A stretch of DNA of 64,000 bases from CAWIKY01 sp963836905 (GCA_963836905.1 CAWIKY010000006.1:992001-1056000); one strand, 5' to 3'; shown: positions 49,273 through 60,447, numbered from the stretch's first letter. A program made the numbers and translations. Notes: generated from the sequence alone by a model not told the origin.

Positions 49273-52200
49273 ATGCCAACCCCTGCCGCAGGCACCTTTA
49301 TACATCTCGGCATCCAGACGTCGTTTTCCCTGCTGGAAAGCATGATTTCTATTGCCGGACTAAAGAGCTGGGCGCTTGCGCAGAACACCCCGGCCATTGG
49401 CGTCACCGATCACAACAACCTGTTCGGCGCGCTCGAGTTTGCAGAAACGATGGCAGGTGTCGGCATCCAGCCGATCATGGGGTGCGTCTTCGATGTGTGC
49501 GAACCGGAGGATCCGAAAAACCTTGTCCGGCTGAGCCTCTACGCGCAGGACGAGGCGGGATACGAGCGGCTGATGGCGCTTTCGTCATCTGCTTATCTTG
49601 AAAGCGAAGACGGCATACCACGGCTGTCCATGGCGCATGTCCTCTCGCAAACCGAGGGCTTGATCCTGCTGACCGGCGGCGCCTCCGGTCCGGTCGCCGG
49701 TCATCTGGCGCGGGGAAAGAGGGATCTGGCGCGCGAAAGCCTGATCACTCTGGCTGAGGCCTATCCTGATCGCCTCTATGTCGAACTGCAGCGTCACGGT
49801 CTCGATATCGAGCGGGATGTCGAACCGGGGCTGGTCTCGCTGGCCTATGAACTGGGCCTGCCGCTGGTCGCTACGCAGGATGCGCGGTTCGTTACGCCTG
49901 AGCAGCATGGTGCGCACGATGCGCTCCTGTGCATTCGCAACGGGGCTTATGTCGGTCAGACAGAGCGTCCCAAAGCCTCGCCTGAACAATATCTGAAGAC
50001 ACCGGACGAAATGATCGAGCTGTTTTCCGATTTGCCGGAAGCCGTCGCCTCTACGCTCGAGATTGCCCGGCGTTGTTCGGTCCGTCCGGTCATGCGCGAT
50101 CCGATCCTGCCTCGATTTACCGGAAAGGCGGGGCTTACCGAAGTCGAGGAACTGAACGCTCAGGCGCATGAAGGTCTCGATGAGCGTCTGGCGGCTGTCC
50201 ACAAGTTGCATGGCACGCCTGAGGTGTACCGCGAACGGCTGGAATATGAATTGTCGGTCATCGCGAATATGGGATTTCCGGGATATTTCCTCATCGTTTC
50301 CGACTTCATCAAATGGGCCAAGGCCCAGGGCATCCCCGTCGGTCCGGGGCGCGGCTCCGGTGCCGGCTCGCTGGTGGCCTGGTCGCTTCTGATCACGGAT
50401 GTCGACCCGTTGCGCTTCGGCCTGCTGTTCGAGCGGTTCCTGAACCCCGAACGGGTCTCGATGCCGGACTTCGACATCGACTTCTGTCAGGAACGGCGCG
50501 GCGAGGTCATCCGTTATGTTCGCGACAAGTACGGTTCGGAGAATGTCTCGGCCATCATCACCTTTGGCACCTTGCAAGCCAAAGCCGTCGTGCGTGATGT
50601 CGGGCGCGTTATGCAGTTGCCCTATATGGAAGTGGACCGGCTGGCCAAGCTGATCCCCTTCAATCCGGCCAAGCCGCCAAAGCTCTCCGACGCGATCGCG
50701 GACGAACCCAAGTTCGACGAGGCGAAAGAACAAAACCCTGCCGTCGGCGAGCTTCTGGATGTGGCCCTTGCGCTGGAAGGCTTGTACCGGAATGCCGGTA
50801 CGCACGCGGCCGGTGTGGTGATTGCTGACCGTCCGCTGGTCAAGCTGTCGCCGCTCTACCGCGATCCGCGTTCGGATTTGCCCGCTACCCAGCTCAACAT
50901 GAAATGGGCCGAGAATGCCGGGCTGGTGAAGTTCGACTTCCTGGGACTGAAGACGCTGACGGTCATTCAGCGCGCGCTCGGCTTCATGGGCACTTCAGAA
51001 GCCGAAATGCCGCCTGCATGGCGCGCGTTCGACGATGAAAAAACATACGAACTGATGACGTCGGGCGAGACCCGCGGCGTCTTCCAGCTAGAAGGACAGG
51101 GCATGCGCGATGTCCTGCGCAAGGTGGCGCCTGATGGCATAGAAGATGTCACGGCAATCATTTCGCTCTACCGGCCGGGGCCGATGGACAACATTCCGCA
51201 ATTCGTTGCGGTGAAGTTCGGCCGTGAGAAGGCGAATTACTACCACGAACGTCTGAAACCCATTCTTGAAGAGACCTACGGGGTTCCGGTCTATCAGGAG
51301 CAAGTCATGCGCATGGCGCAGGAGCTGGCTGGCTATTCGCTCGGTGAAGCAGACATGCTGCGCCGCGCCATGGGCAAGAAGAAGGTCGAGGAGATGGAGC
51401 GCCAGAAGGCGCGTTTCATCGACGGCGCATCGAAGATCGGCGTGGACAGCGAGAAGGCGTCGGAAATTTTCGGCGTGATGGAGAAGTTCGCAGGCTACGG
51501 CTTCAACAAGTCCCACGCTGCTGCCTACGCGGTTCTCTCCTACCAGACCGGATATCTGAAAGCGAACCATCCGGTTGAATTCATTGCTGCATCGATGAGT
51601 CTGGATATCCAGCAAACCGACAAGCTCGCGGCATTCTTTCAGGACGCCAAGCGGCTTCGCATCAAGGTACATTCGCCGGACATCAACCGTAGCGGTGCGG
51701 ATTTCACAGTCGAGGGAGATGCTATTCTCTATGCTCTCGGCGCGATCAAAGGGGTCGGGCTGGAAGCCATGAGGCATGTGGTCAAGATCCGCGAGGACGG
51801 ACCGTTTGCCGATCTGCATGATTTTGCCGAACGTGTGGACCCGCGTTTTGTGAACCGCAAATGTCTGGAGTTCTTTGGCGCGGGCAGGGGCGTTCGACAG
51901 TCTCGAGCCGAACCGTGCAAGCGCAGTTGCTGCGGTTGATATCCTGGCGGCGTCCGCGAACGCGGCGACCCTTGACCGCCAGTCCAATCAGGTGTCGCTG
52001 TTCGGCGAGGACAAGGCCGCCACACGGCCTCCCCTGCCGCAAATGTCTGCCTGGGGCGCAACCGAGCGGCTGGATGAGGAACTGAAGGCGATCGGCTTCT
52101 ATCTGAGCGGCCATCCGCTAGACGGGGTTCTGATTGGTACAGCCCGGGAGCGCATTACGCTGGCAGCGGATATTGCCGAAACCGCCCGCCGGAAATCCGT

Positions 52201-52702
52201 GATCGAGATGATCGGTATTGTCCGGTCCCGCGTGGAAAAGCCCGCCATGAAGGGCGGCGGCAAACTCGCCTACGTCACCATCTCCGATCCGAGCGGCGCA
52301 TTCGAGGTGATGGTTCTCCCGGAGACGCTGTTCACGGTTCGCGATGTTCTGGAACCGGGCGCCGCGGTGCACTGCATGATCCGGGTGAAAATCCGCGACG
52401 ACGACGTGAAGCTTTCGCTGGAAGCCGCGACACCGCTTGACGACGCCTCGATCGGTGCAACGGGTGGGTTGATCGTCGGGCTGGACGGGTTGGCAGAAAT
52501 TGGCACGTTCGCCGATACCATCCTCAACCGGCTTGCAAACCTGAATGCGCCTGAAAAGGGTGAGATCCGGCTTGAGGTCAGGCTGGCCGGCGGTGACACC
52601 GTGCTGGTGCGGCTGAACGGAAAGTACCCGGTGAACTCGGCGGCAGCACGGATGCTCAAGGCGTTTCCCGGCGTAAGGGCCGTCTCGGAAATTTCGGCCT
52701 GA
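49273..52702 (+). CDS. dnaE: DNA polymerase III alpha subunit (frameshifted near residue 867)
   Basis: The replicative polymerase catalytic subunit. It has an N-terminal PHP domain ([25 protein letters not shown]), palm with the catalytic PDFDIDF (Asp401 and Asp403), thumb and fingers, tandem HhH, and in the last 250 residues the OB-fold ([20 protein letters not shown]). The frame breaks at the TTT run 51874-51876. Removing one T restores [18 protein letters not shown] and gives 1142 residues, normal for DnaE. I take this as a homopolymer error in an essential gene. An in-frame TTG at 49252 is an alternative start. Confidence 0.92.
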
Positions 52703-52710
52703 CGAACGGG

Positions 52711-52738
52711 TTGCGTCACCCCGCATTCCATGTATACA
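52711..52738 (+). promoter_or_regulatory. Candidate rpsB promoter
   Basis: TTGCGT (52711-52716) and TATACA (52733-52738), 16 bases apart, lie just after the dnaE stop and about 105 bases before the rpsB ATG. The -10 element is good and the -35 matches only its first three positions. The position fits a dedicated promoter for the rpsB-tsf block; it is not proven. Confidence 0.4.
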
Positions 52739-52783
52739 CCGCCTCTATTCCGACACGCGGGCAGCACTTTCGTGCATCCGGTG

Positions 52784-52804
52784 CCGAGTTGTTTTTCAAC
52801 TCGG
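52784..52804 (+). promoter_or_regulatory. Hairpin in the rpsB leader
   Basis: CCGAGTTG-TTTTT-CAACTCGG forms a perfect 8-bp stem with a five-T loop, 38 bases before the rpsB start codon. In many bacteria S2 represses its own rpsB-tsf mRNA through a structured leader, and this hairpin is a natural part of such an element. No U-run follows the stem, so it is not a standard terminator. Confidence 0.4.
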
Positions 52805-52842
52805 TTCTGCCTGCGGCGGCTAACCGGATTGGAGATACAATC

Positions 52843-54063
52843 ATGGCACTGCCAGAGTTTACAATGCAGCAACTCCTCGAAGCAGGAGTTCACTTCGGTC
52901 ACCAGACCCATCGCTGGAACCCCAAGATGAAGCCCTTCATCTTCGGCGAACGCAGCCACATTCACATCATCGATCTGTCGCAGACCGTTCCCCTGCTTCA
53001 TCAGGCGCTCGTGCGCGTGCGCGATACTGTAGCCAAGGGCGGACGTGTTCTGTTCGTCGGCACCAAGCGCCAGGCAGCCGATCCGGTTGCCGAGGCCGCT
53101 GCGCGCTGTGCTCAGTATTACATGAACCATCGCTGGCTCGGCGGCACGCTGACCAACTGGACGACGGTTTCCAAGTCCATCCGTCGCCTGAAAGAGCTCG
53201 ATGAGCTGGTGTCCCGGACCGGTCCGACCGGACTGACCAAGAAAGAGCTTCTGACGCGCGATCGTGAACGCGAAAAGCTGCAGCGCGCTCTGGGCGGTAT
53301 TCAGGACATGGGCGGACTGCCTGACCTGATGTTCGTGGTCGATACCAACAAGGAACAGATTGCCATCAAGGAAGCCAAGACACTTGGCATTCCCGTGATC
53401 GCCGTGATCGACTCCAACTGCGATCCTGACGATATCGACTATCCGTTCCCGGGTAATGACGATGCGGCCCGAGCCATATCGCTTTACTGCAATCTGGTTG
53501 CCGACGCTGTTCTGGATGGTCTGGCTGAATCGACCGCCGGTCTCGGAATGGATCTTGGCGAATCCGAGGACGTTTCGGGCATCGCAGAACTCGATGCTGC
53601 AATCGCTGCCCAGGTGACCGAGGAAATGGCTGCGGAGAACACTTCCAAGGGTCCGGCGTCGCCGACGCCGGCAACGCCTGAGTCCTCCCCTGCTGAAAAT
53701 TCCGCGGGCGAGACGGTCGCCAATGAAAAGGTTCATGAGCCGGACCGTACAGGTACGCCCGTCGAGACGGCTACGCCACTCGACGAAGCAAATGTCGAGA
53801 TCAGTGCGGGTGAAGCATCGCCCGTGAAGGCTGAGACCGAAGACAAGCCAGAGGCAAAAGCCAAGGCCGCTCCGAAAAAGAAGGCCGCTACGAAGAAGCC
53901 CGCTGCCGAGAAGAAGCCTGCAGAAGATAAAGAAACTGCTGCGGACAAGAAGCCGGCTGCTGAAAAGAAAGCCGCGGCTGACAAGCCTGCTGCAGACGCC
54001 AAGAAGCCCGCTGCCAAGAAAAAGGCGGCTCCAAAGAAAACGACCAAGACCGACGCGGAATAA
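52843..54063 (+). CDS. rpsB: Ribosomal protein S2 with long Lys/Ala-rich tail
   Basis: The S2 core occupies residues 1 to about 230 ([67 protein letters not shown]). A 175-residue extension follows: an acidic Ala/Pro/Thr/Glu linker (about 231-335) and a basic end (about 336-403) built of [16 protein letters not shown] units resembling histone H1 tails. The total of 406 residues compares with about 240 in E. coli. GGAGA at 52830-52834 is the ribosome site; the frame is open upstream to 52711, but this lies in the leader. First gene of the rpsB-tsf-pyrH-frr block. Confidence 0.94.
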   Translation: MALPEFTMQQLLEAGVHFGHQTHRWNPKMKPFIFGERSHIHIIDLSQTVPLLHQALVRVRDTVAKGGRVLFVGTKRQAADPVAEAAARCAQYYMNHRWLGGTLTNWTTVSKSIRRLKELDELVSRTGPTGLTKKELLTRDREREKLQRALGGIQDMGGLPDLMFVVDTNKEQIAIKEAKTLGIPVIAVIDSNCDPDDIDYPFPGNDDAARAISLYCNLVADAVLDGLAESTAGLGMDLGESEDVSGIAELDAAIAAQVTEEMAAENTSKGPASPTPATPESSPAENSAGETVANEKVHEPDRTGTPVETATPLDEANVEISAGEASPVKAETEDKPEAKAKAAPKKKAATKKPAAEKKPAEDKETAADKKPAAEKKAAADKPAADAKKPAAKKKAAPKKTTKTDAE

Positions 54064-54104
54064 CCGACGGTTCGTCACTGAACGACTAAGAGAGGCAAGA
54101 CGCC

Positions 54105-55013
54105 ATGGCACAGATCACCGCTGCGCTCGTCAAGGAACTGCGCGACAAGACCGGCGCTGGAATGATGGACAGCAAGAAAGCGCTCGTCGAGACTGACGGC
54201 GATATCGAAGCTGCCGTTGACTGGCTGCGCGCAAAGGGACTTTCAAAAGCTGCCAAGAAGGCTGACCGTGTTGCCGCGGACGGTTTGGTTGCTGCTCAGG
54301 TCGCTGATGACAAGTCTGCAGGCGTGCTCGTCGAGTTGAACGCTGAAACTGATTTTGTGGCCCGCAATGAAGGCTTTCAAAAGGTTCTGAAAGACATCGC
54401 GACGACCGCTCTCGCAACTGACGGTACAACGGACGCAGTTCTTGCTGCCGACGCACCTGATGGCGAGGGAACGGTTCATGACCAGATCCAGCGCATGGTC
54501 GCCAAGATCGGCGAGAACATGACATTGCGCCGCGTTGCGCGGCTCGATGGCGATGGCGGCCAGGTCGTGTCGTACGTCCATAGCGCGGTGACCGAAGGTC
54601 TCGGCAAGATCGGCGTGCTTGTCGCGCTGAAGGGTGACGGCGATCTGGATGATGTCGGTCGCAAGGTTGCCATGCACATCGCAGCAACCAACCCGGCCTC
54701 TGCAACGACCGCCGATCTCGACCCTGAACTGGTCGAGCGCGAGCGTACCGTGCTGACCGAGCAGGCACGCGAAAGCGGCAAGCCCGAAGGCGTGATCGAG
54801 AAGATGATCGAGGGCCGCATCCGCAAGTTCTACAAGGAAGTCGTTCTGCTGGAGCAGGCGTTCGTCATGAACCCCGACCAGTCCGTCGAGCAGTTCATCA
54901 AGGACAACGGCGCGCAGTTCGTCGGCTTCAAGCGCTTCAATCTCGGTGAAGGTGTCCAGAAGGAAGAGAGCGATTTTGCCGCTGAAGTGGCGGCTGCCTC
55001 GAAAAAGGATTGA
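54105..55013 (+). CDS. tsf: Elongation factor Ts
   Basis: The nucleotide exchange factor for EF-Tu (302 residues). An N-terminal UBA-like domain ([20 protein letters not shown]) is followed by the catalytic TDFVARNE motif (Thr82-Val85), which displaces Mg-GDP from EF-Tu, then the core subdomains and a C-terminal module. AGAGAGG precedes the ATG. It is 41 bases downstream of rpsB, the standard order. Confidence 0.95.
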   Translation: MAQITAALVKELRDKTGAGMMDSKKALVETDGDIEAAVDWLRAKGLSKAAKKADRVAADGLVAAQVADDKSAGVLVELNAETDFVARNEGFQKVLKDIATTALATDGTTDAVLAADAPDGEGTVHDQIQRMVAKIGENMTLRRVARLDGDGGQVVSYVHSAVTEGLGKIGVLVALKGDGDLDDVGRKVAMHIAATNPASATTADLDPELVERERTVLTEQARESGKPEGVIEKMIEGRIRKFYKEVVLLEQAFVMNPDQSVEQFIKDNGAQFVGFKRFNLGEGVQKEESDFAAEVAAASKKD

Positions 55014-55079
55014 GCCGGACAAAGGCGCGGGAGTAGAGACAGTCTCAGTATCGGACAGGCAAACAACCGGGAGCGGAAC

Positions 55080-55844
55080 ATGGACAGCGCGTTAGCCGAA
55101 AGGTCCTCTCCCGAAGCCGATACACCTTATCGCTATAAGCGTGTTCTCCTGAAGATTTCAGGAGAAGCCCTGATGGGCGATTCCCAGTTCGGCATCGATC
55201 TGGCGGCCTGTGATGTGCTCGCCGAAGAGGTTGCGGCTGTCGTACGTGCCGGAGCGGAAATCTGTCTCGTCATTGGCGGAGGAAATATCTTTCGTGGGAT
55301 GACCGTCGCCGCCAAGGGTATGGAACGCGCGCAGGCTGACCATATGGGCATGCTTGCCACTGTGATGAATGCGCTTGCGATGCAAAGCGCGCTCGAACGG
55401 ATCGGTGTTCCGACACGGGTTCAGTCCGCCATACCGATGAGTACGGTTTGCGAGCCCTTTATCCGTCGCAAGGCAATCAGGCACATGGAGAAGGGCAGGA
55501 TTGTCATCTTCGCGGCAGGTACCGGAAACCCGTATTTCACGACAGATAGCGGTGCGGCCCTGCGGGCCGCGGAAATGGGCTGTGATGCCATGTTCAAGGG
55601 CACGCAGGTCGACGGCGTTTATTCTGCCGATCCGAAGAACAATCCAGAAGCCGAACGATACGACTTTCTCAGTTACCAGGACGTTCTGGCGCGAGACCTT
55701 CGCGTAATGGATGCGTCCGCCGTTTCGCTTTTGCGTGACAGCGAGATTCCTATCGTCGTGTTCTCTTTGAAAGAAAGCGGCGCGCTGCACCGCGCCTTGA
55801 CGGGGGAGGGCGTTTGTACCGTCATCTCCATTGACGAAACCTGA
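55080..55844 (+). CDS. pyrH: Uridylate kinase
   Basis: UMP kinase of the amino-acid-kinase fold (254 residues), making UDP for nucleic acid and envelope precursors. It shows [30 protein letters not shown], the UMP-binding [19 protein letters not shown] and [20 protein letters not shown]. The first 19 residues form an extension beyond the fold. GGGAGCGGA precedes the ATG. Confidence 0.95.
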   Translation: MDSALAERSSPEADTPYRYKRVLLKISGEALMGDSQFGIDLAACDVLAEEVAAVVRAGAEICLVIGGGNIFRGMTVAAKGMERAQADHMGMLATVMNALAMQSALERIGVPTRVQSAIPMSTVCEPFIRRKAIRHMEKGRIVIFAAGTGNPYFTTDSGAALRAAEMGCDAMFKGTQVDGVYSADPKNNPEAERYDFLSYQDVLARDLRVMDASAVSLLRDSEIPIVVFSLKESGALHRALTGEGVCTVISIDET

Positions 55845-55859
55845 CAGGAGCCGATTGCC

Positions 55860-56426
55860 ATGGCAGATTCACAAGACTTTGACGAAGCCGCCCTTGCCCG
55901 CCGGATGGAGGGCGCAGTTGCATCGCTGACGACGGAATTCAGCGGACTGAGGACCGGACGTGCGTCGGTGAACTTGCTCGATACCGTCATGGTGCCCGCC
56001 TACGGTACGCCGACACCGCTTAATCAGGTGGCGTCTGTTTCCACTCCTGATTCCCGGATGCTCGCGGTAAACGTCTGGGACAAGGCGAATGTGAACGCTG
56101 CCGACCGGGCCATCCGCGATGCGGGCCTGGGTCTGAACCCGATCATGGACGGCCAGAACCTGCGCATTCCAATTCCGGCCCTGAATGAAGAGCGACGGGC
56201 AGAGCTTGCCAAGCTGGCTGGCAAATATGCAGAAAATGCCCGCGTTGCGATGCGAAACGTCCGGCGTGACGGGATGGATGTGCTAAAGAAAATGCAGAAG
56301 GATGGCGATCTGTCCGAGGACGAACAGAAGGCGTTTGCCGACGATGTCCAGAAGCTGACCGACCGGTACACCAAGAAAGTCGACGAAATGCTGAAGAACA
56401 AGGAAGAGGAAATCATGCAGGTCTGA
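55860..56426 (+). CDS. frr: Ribosome recycling factor
   Basis: A 188-residue factor that, with EF-G, splits the post-termination ribosome. It shows the family core [20 protein letters not shown] with [33 protein letters not shown], and the C-terminal long helix with [26 protein letters not shown] is the ribosome site. It starts 15 bases after pyrH. Confidence 0.95.
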   Translation: MADSQDFDEAALARRMEGAVASLTTEFSGLRTGRASVNLLDTVMVPAYGTPTPLNQVASVSTPDSRMLAVNVWDKANVNAADRAIRDAGLGLNPIMDGQNLRIPIPALNEERRAELAKLAGKYAENARVAMRNVRRDGMDVLKKMQKDGDLSEDEQKAFADDVQKLTDRYTKKVDEMLKNKEEEIMQV

Positions 56427-56473
56427 CAGGCGACCGATGACGCCGTCCGGATTTCGTGTGATAACCTGTTCCC

Positions 56474-57220
56474 ATGTCGAATTCGCCACCCGTACGTAAC
56501 GATCCCGATCACATCGCGATTATCATGGACGGAAACGGACGTTGGGCAAGCGCGCGCGGGCTTCCGCGTCAGGTCGGCCATGAGCGTGGCGTCGAGGCCC
56601 TGCGAAGAACCGTCGAGGCGGTGCGTGACTATGACACCCGACATCTCAGCGTTTTCTCGTTCTCGACAGAGAACTGGAAACGGCCGGTTGATGAGGTCAG
56701 CTCACTTTTCAACCTGCTCAGGGCCTATGTGACGACGTGATCTCGAGCGGCTTGCGGATGCGGGGGTCCGTATCCGTGTGCCCGGTTCGCGGAGCGGTGT
56801 TCCGGACGATCTTCTCAAACTGATCGAGAAAGCCGAAACCCGTACCGAGGCCAACAGAAGTTTCCATCTCAACATTGCCTTCAATTACGGAGGGCAGGGA
56901 AGAGATCGTGCAGGCGTGCCGCGGCGATCGCCGCCGAGGGTCTCGCGAAGACGGGCTTGCGCCGGACAGCATTGATGAGGCGACGGTTCAGGCAGCTATG
57001 TGGACGGTCTCGCAACCCCCGCCTGATCTTCTCATACGAACCAGCGGAGAGCACCGCATCAGCAATTTCATGCTCTGGCAGCTTGCCTATACGGAGTTCG
57101 TTTTTACCGACACGCTCTGGCCCGACTTCGGTGCAAACGCGCTTGCCGATGCCATCTCGGTCTATAGAGCACCGCGACCGGCGGTTCGGACAGGTAAAGC
57201 TGGACAGTGTTGCGAGGTGA
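56474..57220 (+). CDS. uppS: Undecaprenyl diphosphate synthase (about five frameshifts)
   Basis: A cis-prenyltransferase making the C55 lipid carrier for peptidoglycan and O-antigen. In order the pieces read: [20 protein letters not shown] with the catalytic Asp, [14 protein letters not shown], then in a second frame [14 protein letters not shown] and [11 protein letters not shown], then [28 protein letters not shown] and [20 protein letters not shown], and a last frame [15 protein letters not shown]. Shifts lie near 56738, 56895, 56922, 56955 and 57168. Corrected, the product is about 248 residues, the family norm. So many breaks with every motif preserved indicate low-quality sequence. It overlaps cdsA (GTGA). 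Confidence 0.85.
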
Positions 57221-58053
57221 CAGGCCCGCAACGCTTCGTTCCCGCCCATGAGGATATCAGGGCGCGTATCATCGCCGGCTTCGTACTCGTGCCCGTCGGC
57301 CTTCTCGTGGTGTGGGCCGGTGGCTGGTTCATCGCGATCGCATCGCGGACTGTGCGGGCTCGGCGTCTTCGCGAATGGCAAAGGCTGGTGCTTGATGAGG
57401 TCCGTCCCGGGCTCTGGGCGTGACAACCGTTCTGACCTTGCTGGCGTGTTTTGCTGCGATCAGCTCCCTTTCATGGGCGCTGGTATGGATCGCGGTCTGC
57501 GGAGCGGTGACGTTTGCGTTCGGACTGATTGCGCACCGGCGCAACACGAGTCTGGCTGACGTTGGGAAGCGTGGTGCTGCCGTTCGCTGTGATGGCGTTT
57601 GTCTACATGCGCGAAGAAGCCAGCGGCGGCATTCTTCTTCTGACTTTCCTGATGGTCGCGGTCTGGATCAACGACATCGCCGCTTTTCTCGCAGGGCGGG
57701 GCTTTGGCGGGCCGAAACTCGCTCCGAAACTCAGCCCGAACAAGACCTGGAGCGGCGCTCTCGGCGGGCTGGTCTGTTCAGGTCTGGTGGGAGCGATCTT
57801 CGCTGGTTTGAGTGACGGTATGGTGCCCATAGGGATCGCTTTCGGCATGGTCGATATCGATCGTCGCGCAGGTCGGCGATCTTCTTGAAAGCCAGTTCAA
57901 GCGACGGTTCCGCGCCAAGGATACCGGAGGCTCTGATCCCCGGCCATGGTGGACTTCTCGACCGGCTCGACTCGCTCGGCGACGGTCTCGGTAGTGTTCG
58001 GTGCGGCACTGATCTTCTATCCGGCCTATCCGCTTCTTCTTCTCGGACTTTAG
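57217..58053 (+). CDS. cdsA: Phosphatidate cytidylyltransferase (multiple frameshifts)
   Basis: A membrane enzyme making CDP-diacylglycerol from phosphatidate and CTP. The start is GTG overlapping the uppS stop: [20 protein letters not shown] then hydrophobic helices. Pieces in successive frames include [89 protein letters not shown] and the signature [19 protein letters not shown] plus [13 protein letters not shown]. Breaks occur near 57340-57375, 57420, 57550, 57850, 57931 and 57980. Corrected length is about 275 residues, normal for CdsA, so I consider the gene real and the breaks errors. Confidence 0.83.
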
Positions 58054-58056
58054 AGC

Positions 58057-59236
58057 GTGCAGACGGTCTCCATTCTTGGCTCCACCGGCTCGATCGGGTG
58101 TTCGACGCTTGATGTGATCGCGCAGGCGAATGCGGCTCACCCCGGACAGTTCAAGGTGTGCGCGCTGGTTGCCGGGAAGCAATGCGGACAGACTGATCGA
58201 GCAGGCGTTGGCCTGTCGCCCTGAACGGGTCGTGCTGGCCGATGAAGAGGGGCGCGGCAGGCTTGAAGCGGGTCTTGCAGGCACCGGGATCCATGTTGCG
58301 GTCGGTTGGTCAAGCGTGCTTGAGGCGGCATCCATCCGCGTCGACCGCATGATGTCGGCCATGTCAGGCTCGAAGGGCCTTCTTCCCACATTCGCCGCCA
58401 TCGACGCCGGGAGCGACATTCTGCTGGCGAACAAGGAAACCATGGTGTGCGCAGGCCCGCTCGTCATGCAGCGTGCGCGCGATACGGGAGTGAAAATCAT
58501 CCCTGTCGATTCCGAACACAATGCCATGTTTCAGGTCATGGAAGCCCGCGCCAATATCGAACGTCTTGTCCTGACGGCCTCGGGCGGACCTTTCCGGACA
58601 GCGAGTCTCGAAGAGATGCGCCATGCCACGCCCGAACTGGCGCTGGACCATCCAAACTTCGCCATGGGCCGGAAGAACACACTCGATAGCGCTACGCTGA
58701 TGAACAAGGGACTTGAGTTCATAGAGGCAGCTTACCTCTTCGATATCGAGCCGGAGAGGATCGACGTTCTGATCCATCCACAACAGATCGTCCATTCGAT
58801 GGTGACCTACCCGGACGGCTCGGTTCTCGCTCAGCTTGGCGTACCGGACATGCGCACTCCGATTGCCCATGCTCTGAACTGGCCAAGGCGACAGACCACG
58901 GATGTCGCGCGGCTGGATCTTGCTTCACTGGGGCGGCTGGATTTTGAAGCGCCCGACGAAACGCGGTTTCCTGCCTTGAGGCTGGCACGTGAGGCCGCGC
59001 TCGCCGGGGCATTGGCGACGACGGTCTTCAATGCGGCAAACGAGGCGGCGGGCGCCGCCTTTCTGGACGGTCATTGCGGTTTTCTGGATATCGCCGCCAC
59101 TGTCGAACAGTGCGTGTCGCGCGCGCTGGACACCGGCGCGGACGGCATGCCAGATACCGTTGACAGTATCGAGGATGTTCTCCGGATCAACGAGGTCGTG
59201 ACAGCCTGGGCTGCACAGCTCTGCCTCCCGGCCTGA
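58057..59236 (+). CDS. dxr: 1-deoxy-D-xylulose 5-phosphate reductoisomerase (frameshifted near its start)
   Basis: The NADPH enzyme of the MEP pathway that makes 2-C-methylerythritol 4-phosphate. The N-terminal NADPH site VSILGSTGSIGCSTLDVI is read from GTG 58057. From about 58178 another frame carries SNADRLIEQALACRPERVVL, LLANKETMVCAGPL, the metal/substrate site PVDSEHNAMFQ and LTASGGPFR, and NFAMGRKNTLDSATLMNKGL. Removing one base near 58173-58179 joins ALVAG to SNADRL and gives 392 residues, the family norm. It feeds isoprenoid precursors to the uppS product. Confidence 0.88.
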
Positions 59237-59258
59237 CGCGAAACAAGGATACAGCACG

Positions 59259-60425
59259 ATGTCGATGTTCGCCCAAGGCCCGATCTATATCCTGTCTTTT
59301 CTGATTGTAATCAGTGTCGTAATCGTCATTCATGAATTGGGACATTACTGGGCGGGGCGTCGGTTCGACGCGGGCGTGGAGTCCTTCTCGATCGGGTTTG
59401 GAAGATCAATCTTCGAGCGGACGGACCGAAACGGAACGCGCTGGCGGCTGAACTGGCTGCCCCTTGGTGGCTTCGTGAAATTTGTCGGTGAGAACCAGTT
59501 GCCGGGAGACATCGGCAAGGTCGAGCAGGGCCCGGTCGGCAAACCTTATGGTGCGCTCTCCGTCGGACAACGCTCGATCGTGGCAATCGCCGGGCCGATC
59601 GCGAACTTTGTTCTGTCCTCGATAATCTTCGCCGGACTGGTGCTGATTTCGGGGATTCCCCAGCATCAGATCAGTGTCGTCAATGTCCAGGCTGACAGCC
59701 CTGCCGAAGCTGCAGGTGTATTGCCGGGTGATGTGCTTGCCAGGCTTAACGGCGACCCTATCGAGAACGTAGGCCGGTTCATCATGACGATTGCGATGTC
59801 TGCAAACGACGAACTTGATCTTGATGTTGTGCGCGACGGAACGCCCGTCTCGCTTCAGGTCACCCCCGAACGCAGTGTGCGTGAAAACGAGCTCGGACTG
59901 ACCGAACGCACCGGGCGGGTTGGCTTGGAGCTGGAAACGACGCTCACGAGCACGCAGCGGCTGAACCCGGTACAGGCGCTGGGGTCGGGGGTCGCTGAAA
60001 CAGGTCGTAGCATTGCAACAACGGTCACGATGATCGGGCGACTGGCGACTGGACGCGAACCGATCGAACAGCTGTCCGGCCCTGTGGGTATCGCAAACTT
60101 CATCGGGACACAGAATGTGCAGGTTCTGGAGATTGAAGGCGTCGGGATCGGGCGCAAGCTGATGTTTCTGTCTCTCACACTTCTGCATTTCATTGCGGCG
60201 ATCTCGGTAGCCATCGGCTTTTTCAATTTGCTACCACTTCCCGTTCTCGACGGCGGTCATCTGGCGTTCAACGCTTACGAAGCCGTAACTGGCCACCCTC
60301 CCTCCGAACGCATACAAGGTTTCACTATGTCATTGAGTCTCGTGGCGCTGGTGTGTATGGCGGTGCTGGTGACCTTCAACGATGTGAGGGATACGGGTTT
60401 GCTGAAAGCTTTCAGCTCACTGTAA
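59259..60425 (+). CDS. rseP: Site-2 intramembrane zinc protease RseP
   Basis: A 388-residue inner-membrane M50 protease that cleaves anti-sigma factors and leftover signal peptides. Zinc motif HELGH (His25-Glu26, His29) sits in the first helix; a PDZ domain follows (about 125-205, VVNVQADSPAEAAGVLPGDV), and the third ligand is in LLPLPVLDGGHLAF. A single PDZ domain is present, where E. coli RseP has two. AAGGAT lies 9 bases upstream of the ATG. It sits between dxr and bamA as is usual. Confidence 0.93.
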   Translation: MSMFAQGPIYILSFLIVISVVIVIHELGHYWAGRRFDAGVESFSIGFGRSIFERTDRNGTRWRLNWLPLGGFVKFVGENQLPGDIGKVEQGPVGKPYGALSVGQRSIVAIAGPIANFVLSSIIFAGLVLISGIPQHQISVVNVQADSPAEAAGVLPGDVLARLNGDPIENVGRFIMTIAMSANDELDLDVVRDGTPVSLQVTPERSVRENELGLTERTGRVGLELETTLTSTQRLNPVQALGSGVAETGRSIATTVTMIGRLATGREPIEQLSGPVGIANFIGTQNVQVLEIEGVGIGRKLMFLSLTLLHFIAAISVAIGFFNLLPLPVLDGGHLAFNAYEAVTGHPPSERIQGFTMSLSLVALVCMAVLVTFNDVRDTGLLKAFSSL

Positions 60426-60447
60426 CGTCGCGAAGGACCGGGTAATC

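Noticed and set aside
49585..50805. 406-codon minus-strand frame inside dnaE
   Set aside because: It is a shadow of dnaE; composition is Arg/Gln/Asp-rich without conserved pattern.
51874..51877. Programmed ribosomal frameshift in dnaE
   Set aside because: The run is short, there is no downstream stem or internal ribosome-site stimulus that I can see, and other genes in the window have similar random one-base shifts.
53848..54060. Repeated GCTGC/AAGAAGCC units suggesting a CRISPR or tandem array
   Set aside because: The repeats are irregular, in frame and explained by the Lys/Ala/Pro coding tail of S2; there are no spacers.
52270..54111. 613-codon open frame on the minus strand opposite dnaE end and rpsB
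   Set aside because: It is antisense to two certain genes. Its Leu/Arg/Ser/Gly repeats mirror the Lys/Ala/Pro tail of S2; it arises from codon bias in GC-rich DNA.
56474..58053. uppS and cdsA as true pseudogenes
   Set aside because: All catalytic motifs are conserved despite a dozen frame changes, which real decay would not leave; both are normally essential and no second copy is seen in the window.
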